From Yponomeuta sedellus (taxonomy: Eukaryota; Arthropoda; Insecta; Lepidoptera; Yponomeutidae), in the NCBI GenBank assembly GCA_934045075.1, contig OW203731.1, positions 9,405,975-9,469,974 on the forward strand: 64,000 nucleotides of DNA. The letters run 5' to 3'. The notes under the pieces are model-generated. The model had not been told where the DNA came from. It saw nothing but the letters and a program-made list of their open reading frames with translations, and did not search any database. Made by a program: the position numbers and the translations under genes. Shown one piece after another: positions 58,501 to 64,000 of the stretch (within the stretch, counting starts at the first letter, position 1; each line of letters starts with the position of its first letter).

Positions 58501-59594
58501 ACACTGAGGTTTCCTCACAATGTTTCCTGCACAGTTAGTGCTGTTGCTACTACACAAATGTCCATAACTTAGAAAACAAAGTCATTGGTAAATGCCGGGA
58601 TTCGATCCCATAACCTCCTGAGTTCTGTGTGAGTGTTAGTTCAGTGCTAGTGAATGAGTAATTAGTGAAAATAGTGAGACAAAGTTCAAAGTAGTGTCAA
58701 AATGGCGTGGATAGTGAAATTCATCTCGTCATTTGAATATCATGTAAGTTTATTGATAATTTTATTAGCATTACAAGTATAATAACCGGATAGGGAATTT
58801 TATGCAGATTGTAGTGATATATAACACTTATTGAATAATTACGTAGTACTTTCTCTAATTTGAGAAATGCGGAACTGTGTCCACAAAAAAGATGCAAAAA
58901 AATGGCGGTGCGAAATGACCCTGCACTATGCGGTACCTTTGAACTTTCTTTTGTCCGAGCGCGTGGGGCGCTAGAAGGGTTAAGAAGCGGGCGTTCCACC
59001 GCTCCGCTACCACCGCTCATGTCGACTAGTCAGATAATTACAGAAAGCAACATTTATGGTTTATTTTAGGCACGATAGTCACCACACCATTAGAATTATA
59101 ACCTAGGTCTAGGCTAATCTTTGACTTTGATCAATGACTTAATTTAAAAGTTACGTGCATTCGAATTTGTAGTCGCAATTCCACACGCTAACGGTGAAGG
59201 AAAACCTCGTGAGGAAACCCGCGGCTTAGATTACTCCGCAGGTATGGACTAGTATTTTCTGTGGGCTAGGCCGATTAAGCTGTCAGGATGGTATAGGTGC
59301 TGGGCAAGGCTACACCATCTAAAACAATGTCCCAGCCACTGCAGTGTCCGAATGGTCCCTTCACCTATCGAGTGAAAATGCAACTGGACGCTGTATAAAT
59401 CATCTCATTACGTAGATGCAAATGCTAATCTTATAATGTAACTGAAGAAAGGTCCAAGCGTGTTCAATATAAACTCGCATTGCAGTGGACAGCCACTCTG
59501 AACGATAGCCAGATGGAAGCAGTGGCATCCTCCGTGCACGCCGCCCTCAGCGACCGACCCTCTATTCAGATGATACAGGGCCCCCCTGGAACTG
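52386..59594 (+). CDS. FHA-domain, senataxin/Sen1-like helicase, 3' part beyond window
   Basis: Seven exons join in frame: 52386-52568, 54132-55221, 55305-56196, 57105-57265, 57364-57498, 58077-58315, 59486-59594, 2809 nt or 936 codons. Residues about 20-75 are an FHA domain: GRGADN, ISRQHC, then across intron 1 DLR-SSNGTYLGN. Residues 76-424 are an acidic linker, 425-480 a Lys/Ser-rich nuclear-type region. About 690-900 is a conserved pre-helicase region (LLLMEIWECV). LNDSQ (905-909) is the Q motif and GPPGTG (931-936) the start of the Walker A loop, where exon 7 ends. FHA domains bind phosphothreonine, and UPF1-like helicases unwind RNA-DNA hybrids; senataxin acts in transcription termination. 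ATG context is good (aaaATGG). Another FHA-fused UPF1-like helicase is possible. Family confidence is high, orthology moderate. Confidence 0.88.
52620..53700. other. Intron 1 of the helicase gene, left part
   Basis: A stretch at 52690-52990 has protein-like minus-strand fragments with stops (KSWECFRKRAVTFMHW), perhaps an old mobile-element relic. No clear family. The 64-91 residue plus-strand frames are not genes. Confidence 0.3.
53704..53765 (+). mobile_element. LINE tail relic in intron 1
   Basis: 'tctgcctacccctctggaat' then 'gtgagtttgtgtaatgtatg' matches the last codons and tail of the 12112-type LINE. Confidence 0.5.
53811..53925 (-). mobile_element. LINE 3'-end repeat in intron 1, copy 2
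   Basis: Matches 31733-31860 in the same orientation, at high identity over about 100 bases. Confidence 0.65.
54132..55221 (+). CDS. Helicase exon 2 (FHA end, acidic linker)
   Basis: Acceptor 'tttttttcag', starts AGC TCT AAT (SSNGTY), ends GAAG|gtttgt with one base over. Holds three consensus SUMO sites and SUMO-binding-like hydrophobic/acidic motifs. Confidence 0.88.
55305..56196 (+). CDS. Helicase exon 3 (basic region and start of conserved part)
   Basis: Acceptor 'tttttttttag', Gly codon split across the junction (G|GT). Lys/Ser-rich up to about residue 480, conserved from LEKITLMKILRWNPQW. Ends GTGCA|gtaagt. Confidence 0.86.
56393..56978. mobile_element. Compound SINE-A in intron 3, about 14-bp TSD
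   Basis: 'aaagaaagaacaaa' at 56393-56406 and 56965-56978 flank the insert. It starts with a 30-base inverted tail ('ctatttttatttttaatgc'), jumps to a forward leader, and continues with two forward tRNA-like units that end 'ctctaaataggtttt'. Confidence 0.8.
57105..57265 (+). CDS. Helicase exon 4
   Basis: Acceptor 'ttttattgcag', encodes VVGDLLLMEIWECVTQAF and a following PVPAPERCFEIFN. Donor g|gtaact. Confidence 0.82.
57364..57498 (+). CDS. Helicase exon 5
   Basis: Follows a 98-base intron. Acceptor 'tatcaacag', encodes LRTGELMIVTFGPEGA and RFFFVHNIRC. Donor a|gtaagt. Confidence 0.82.
57751..57890. mobile_element. 140-bp TIR element (MITE) in intron 5
   Basis: Ends 'ttaattccagattcact' (57751-57767) and the reverse complement of 'ttaattccggattcact' (57874-57890). 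Inner 'gagctcgcgtcgtcggttgc' is shared with 26490-26516. Confidence 0.7.
58077..58315 (+). CDS. Helicase exon 6
   Basis: Acceptor 'cgttttcag', encodes NNKFAFFSISLHTVYTER, then FDAMEYLARSPL. Ends GAA|gtaagt in phase 0. Confidence 0.82.
58430..59020 (-). mobile_element. SINE-B in intron 6, split
   Basis: Minus-strand SINE-B body 'aaacaaagtcattggtaaat' and B box region 'gccgggattcgatcccataa', broken at about 58624 and resuming at 58979 with 'gttaagaagcgggcgttcca' to 'gctccgctaccaccgctc'. Confidence 0.75.
58625..58978. mobile_element. Insertion inside the SINE-B
   Basis: 354 bases between two 'gtt' copies (58622-58624, 58979-58981). Has no similarity to the other repeats here. It holds a short frame MAWIVKFISSFEYH that runs into 'catgtaagt', a donor-like site. 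Origin unknown. Confidence 0.45.
59264..59422. repeat. 170-bp dispersed repeat, copy 2
   Basis: Intron 6 copy of the 24203-24371 repeat, same orientation, ending with 'cattacgtagatgcaaatgc'. Confidence 0.75.
59486..59594 (+). CDS. Helicase exon 7 (Q motif and Walker A)
   Basis: Acceptor 'actcgcattgcag', encodes LNDSQMEAV and IQGPPGTG. Donor g|gtaatt, one base over, so the next exon must start with G-any to complete Gly and then Lys-Thr/Ser. No such exon was found before 64000. Confidence 0.85.
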
Positions 59595-59615
59595 GTAATT
59601 ATCTATTATATATAT

Positions 59616-59707
<92 letters not shown>

Positions 59708-60001
59708 TTAATGCACTAACCCGTGATCATCATGCGGGTACAGCGATATCATTCCGATGTAAAACCTAACTGCAAAAGTAGGTACTCGGGGCTGCAAGTG
59801 ATGCAAATTACTTCAGCCAGATGTCGTTGCCTGTACGTAATACAGAAAATACTGTAAAGAGGTTCGAAATTTCACTGATGCCGGTGAGTCGCCTATTAGC
59901 TCAGTTGGAAGATCGCTGGCACGGATAGCCAGAGGTCGCGGGTTCGAATCCCGGCCTGGGTGGAATTTTTAACCTCTAAATAGGTTTGGTAATTATCTAT
60001 T
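59594..60001. mobile_element. SINE-A at the intron 7 splice donor, 14-bp TSD
   Basis: 'ggtaattatctatt' is present at 59594-59607 (exon 7 end plus intron start) and at 59988-60001. Between are a (TA)n run, a short inverted tail 'tttttaatgcactaacccgt', and a forward SINE-A unit that ends 'aacctctaaataggttt'. The exon-side copy retains the donor. Confidence 0.85.
59613..59703. repeat. (TA)n microsatellite
   Basis: About 90 bases of TA repeats, with minor interruption near 59626. It replaces the A-rich tail found in the other SINE-A copies. Confidence 0.95.
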
Positions 60002-63000
60002 CAATCTACCTAGATTCAAATCAGTACTGCTCCAAATAGATATTTTATTAAAGTATTTTTATTTGGGATTATTAATATATAAACTAAAGTGTTGCGTGTT
60101 TGAATATTTATTAGGTTTATTTATTTATTAGGTTCCACAACAGTTAATAGTACCTACTGATAGACACATCAAACTTAAGGTAGTAAAAAATTGATTAAGG
60201 TACCTTAACTAATTATAGTGAAACACAGCATGCATTATTAATTGCTAAGATATGTAACATATTTTACGTGCTTTAAATACCAAAAGCAAAAATCGTAAAA
60301 TAATTTTTGTTTTGTTAAAATAATTTGTGATACTGCATCCGATCAAAGAAAAAGAAGAAGTACATTCAAATTATAGTGTGCGGGGGACCTCAAATTAGGG
60401 ATTGTGGCTCAGAAAAAAATATTTAATTTTATGTAACGGGTCTTTGTGTACGTCTACTACCTCGCTATAATGATTTAGAAGGCGGCGTAGACGAGGAATG
60501 AAGAATATTAAGTCATTATTTTATTCATTAAGACTCGACACAAATATAGATAGATGATAAGTTGTAGTACAATGACAAGTGCATCAACGCGTCGATTTCA
60601 TTTCAATAGCTTTTCAAATATCTAAGTGTCAATGGAATGAAAACAAAATGTCACGTGGTCCAACCTTGGATCTCTCGTTATAGATCGAATCTCTGGCACA
60701 AATTAAATGAAAAGAGTTCTTTTAATAATGGAATCGTGTTTTATAAATAAAGTCGCTAATTACTTTGAACTATAGTAACACTCATAGCCCAACTTAGTTA
60801 CAGAATAATAATAAAATAACCTTGATTTTATATTATCCGCCACACTACTATAGATTTACGTTTACTTTTTGAAAAAAAAACTGATTATAAAACAAGTTAT
60901 TATTTTTATTCCATCGGTGGGGCTAGTTAGCACCCTAAACCTTTAGAATGCGAATGAGCAAATCTGCTCAGTTGCGTCGCGTGCGGATGTTCATCTTTGA
61001 ACAACGTTGACCAGCCACAAACTTAGTTGATTTTAAGCTCTATGGAATGGATATTAAGTTTAATTTTGTGTAAAGATGAAAGCTAATGAACTAACAAACC
61101 ATAAACAACCTTCACCTAGACATCGTGAATGAAAAAAAAATGAACAAAGTCAGTTGGAAATCGGCACGCTTTCCGAACAACTACTACCCATACTTGCCAG
61201 TGTTCAAAGTGAAAAAAAGCAGGAGAAACGTTGTAAAAGGTAAGGTTTTGTCTTGATTTATTGATCCTTATACGAAACGAAAATATAAAAAACTTAATTC
61301 AAAACATAATTAATATTAAAAATATTTGAAACAATCTACGACCCTCTTGCAACGGTCATAATTGTTGCGACTTGTCAAAGTGTTTTACTTAGAGATCTTT
61401 ATTCCAATTTGTAGCTTGTGTCGTATGTTATTCGAAAACATTTTCCAAACAATTTAGTGATAGTGTAATTTTGCTAGAATAAAATGTATTTATTAAGATA
61501 AAAACAGTTTTTATTGTACCCAGTTCAAAATATACTCACGCATACACAAAAAAATGGCGGCTTCCGGTGTATGCGTACACTGACTTCCGGTTTAGCTTGC
61601 CTACTAGTGGTTCGGTGAAATTGGTTTGGTAAAATACTTTTACTTCATATGTATTGAAAACAATAATAAAAAGTTACATAAACAGAGTATTTTCTAAACT
61701 ATATTTTTGAATTTTTCATACAAATTTGGGACTCGTCGTGTTTAATTTATATGAAAGAAAAAAGAATTAAAGTTGAGAAATTCCCGCTTTTTCTATTTTT
61801 CCTGGGGTCAGTGACGTCAAAAGGGACACTGTTCACTTAGTTTGCGTTAATTAAAAAACAGGTTGTGATATAAATAAAAAATGCCAAGAACATTATATTT
61901 GTACATAAATATTACTGCAAAAATAATTAATTTACTTTTGGTTTCTTTTTTTATCAGCAATATGGAGGGTTCAAATAATCTGCTTACGACGTCGAAAGGA
62001 CTCCGCAACGAGAGGGGATCGACAGTGGAAAATTTGTAGGTTATATAACCTATTATATTAATGTACAAATTGAAATATGTACTAATTTCCGAAATAATTT
62101 AATAACAATATACTTTGATGTACCACTTTATACCCATTTTTCCTCACTCTCGCTCGGAAAGGGTGTTTTTGTTCAATGACTTCGAAGATCATAAACTTAT
62201 TTTGTTCACTGTTGTTTCTGAGTGATTTTTATGTTTATCCGTGTTTAACTAAGTTGCACAGTGTTCTCTACATTGTTATCAATAATTCATGTTAATTTAT
62301 CATTGTTAGACTAAAAAGGTAACTTTTAGTAAGTACTATGTATTTCCTCGCTTCAAGTAAAGAAAAGTTTTGTCCACTTGAGACCAAAGTAATTTGAAAC
62401 TCGTACTGTTGAACCTTTACAATAAAGACATTTTTCTTCCTTTCTCGTTTTATTTTATAATATTGAATATGGTATGATAGTTCACAAAAAAGGGTACAAA
62501 TTAAAACTGGAAAGTATTTAGTATGCAGAAACATAAAGTTTTATGTTTTTTCAATATAAATTATTATTTCCGTAACTAATAGCTACTCTTTTTCATGCAG
62601 GTATAAATTATATTACATGTAGGATAAAGTAAAAAAAAACACCCTGTAGCGCCGTTCATCTTTGCACATCCGCAGACTACGCGCCGGTCAGTACACGCAC
62701 ACATGCAAAGAACCTTGCAACTTATTAGTTATGGAATAAAATACAGAATCTAATTTTCTCTAAGCCTTTTTTCAATGATTTTACATGAAAGGTATTCTAT
62801 GTTTCGTTCGGAATAAGAAGTTCCTTTATTTTTGCTTGCAACACAGGTTTTCTTTTTCATTCGGTCCAGTCCTAGTAGAAAAAAATAACAAAACAAAATG
62901 TCTCTATAGATTGCCTCAATGGATGTTGTTGTGGGTTGGTTTTTCGTCAAATCTTTATTTTCTTGTATTAGAATTGCTTATTTTATTCAGTTTATCGAGA

Positions 63001-63770
63001 GTAATATAAAGTGTTTACTAAATAAAGTAGTTTTTAGATCCTGGTACCTAATAATTACGTGGTAAAACCTCGGTGAAGTTCGTGCTTGCGCAGGAATATA
63101 TTGGACTACATTTTAAATTTTTACCAAATTTTTTATAACGTTATTATAGTGATTAGATACGCTAAAAGTACATACTTTTTGATTTTGTGCAATAGGCCAG
63201 TTCACTAACAACAGGGAAAATAGAGGCATTACTATCAAAATTTTCTATTAAATAGATTTTTTTTGCCAAGTGGTCGAAATTTCTATAAATTTAGACTTCA
63301 CGTACCTGTATAAAAATAACATCACAATTATCAATAATGATTATCAATGAATTCGTTTGAGAATATATCTGACAATCTAATAAAATTAACATAGTAATTA
63401 TGCTTATTATCGACAAAATCCTAACCGCGGCGAATGCCTTCTATTCGTGAGTTTGGCGCCGCAGACGACGGGTCGTCGAACTAAGTGCGCCCCCCCCCCC
63501 CGCATACTATATCAGCGGATACACCACAAAAGTGAAAAGTTCCCCGCCACACTACACTACTATAAATTCAATAGGCGTGACGTGACGACAGAATAAAATA
63601 ATCAAAGATTTAACGATATTAGGGACAAGTACATATTAAAAGGATTTAAAACGCTGATTTAATTTTATGAAAAAAAGAGATTACCAATATGTTCAATAAA
63701 ATAAAAGATAATACTCTTTCAGACATTTTGATTGAAACACCCACCACACAGCGTGACGTCACGCTCAGAG
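60002..63770. other. Intron 7 or intergenic DNA, no supported gene
   Basis: AT-rich. Open frames are short and overlap on both strands. A motif cluster 'aaaatggcggcttccgg' (61552), 'cttccggtt' and 'gtgacgtca' (61812) looks promoter-like. A C-run lies at 63489-63501. The helicase's next exon was searched for and not seen. Confidence 0.4.
61140..61239 (+). other. Exon-like open segment, unconfirmed
   Basis: ATG, 33 codons (includes SWKSARFPNNYYPYLP and a basic end) and a good donor 'aaaaggtaagg' at 61239/61240. No family recognised and no confirmed next exon. It might be the first exon of another gene or chance. Confidence 0.2.
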
Positions 63771-64000
63771 TGCTTAGTGCGAGTTTTTTAACTACTCTAT
63801 CGCGTTAACGTAAACTCATATTTCTATGGCATCGAGGAAGCGCCGCCTAGCGACAAGTATGGAAATTAAAATTGCTGAGTGCGAGTTGTAATGGTTTACG
63901 TTGAGAAGTGAACACGTTTACCAGCCAAAACACGAATAAACGCGAGTGCGAGTTGTACTGTGACAGCGTTTTGCCAGTTCGAACGGTTAACTTACTCATA
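63771..64000. repeat. Probable dispersed repeat at window end
   Basis: 'gcgagttttttaactactc', 'gaggaagcgccgcctagcga' and repeated 'gagtgcgagttgta' recall a widespread lepidopteran repeat. Only one copy is in this window, so the boundaries are uncertain. Confidence 0.4.

Noticed and set aside
61960..62040. Coding exon after 'tttttatcag'
   Set aside because: Joined to 61239 it gives an unconvincing basic peptide and a stop within about 35 codons. No family features.
63213..63290. Helicase exon 8 starting at 'caacaggg'
   Set aside because: It would give Gly-Lys-Ile instead of Gly-Lys-Thr/Ser in the Walker A loop and soon meets a stop.

Overview
This is a eukaryotic, AT-rich, repeat-laden nuclear window, most likely from a moth or butterfly (Lepidoptera). 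The basis is the repeat content: tRNA-derived SINEs with long target-site duplications, LINE 3' ends with (TATG)n tails, Penelope-like elements, a mariner copy, and the dispersed repeat that opens agggttccgtacctcaaaa and closes cgcacttggccggttttt. I recognise these as common in lepidopteran genomes. The assignment is inference, and no species can be named.

Region 1-36.4 kb holds no protein-coding host gene that I can support. It is a mosaic of unique non-coding DNA and degraded transposable elements. A CpG-rich block at 36431-36800 ends, on the minus strand, in a good 5' splice site. It may be a non-coding first exon and promoter, which would make the 36 kb to its left a long first intron with regulatory elements.

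Region 37-52.2 kb is dominated by mobile elements. They are a 2.2 kb LTR retrotransposon with two 299-bp LTRs, a 5-bp target duplication and most of pol deleted (39993-42221), an internally deleted mariner (44512-45376), a LINE reverse-transcriptase relic (about 48 kb) and a 240-252 bp tandem array interrupted by a SINE (50290-51515).

The one convincing host gene runs from 52386 to beyond the right edge on the plus strand. Seven coding exons splice in frame into 936 codons. They encode an N-terminal FHA phosphothreonine-binding domain, whose fold is split by intron 1, then a long acidic and then Lys/Ser-rich linker with SUMO-type motifs. A conserved region leads into the Q motif and the Walker A P-loop of a UPF1-like superfamily 1 helicase. 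The best family fit is a senataxin/Sen1-like RNA-DNA helicase. The rest of the helicase core lies beyond 64000 or was not found. Its four longest internal introns contain transposable-element insertions, and one SINE landed 13 bases inside intron 7 and duplicated the splice donor.

The most distinctive pattern is a tRNA-derived SINE family ('SINE-A' here). Many insertions are compound: an inverted 3' tail at one end and one or two forward copies at the other, all inside a single 9-14 bp target-site duplication. Other notable structures are a 571-bp near-perfect palindrome (22034-22604), a Penelope-like remnant carrying a nested SINE (32749-33440) and a (CATA)63 microsatellite grown from a LINE tail (2305-2556).
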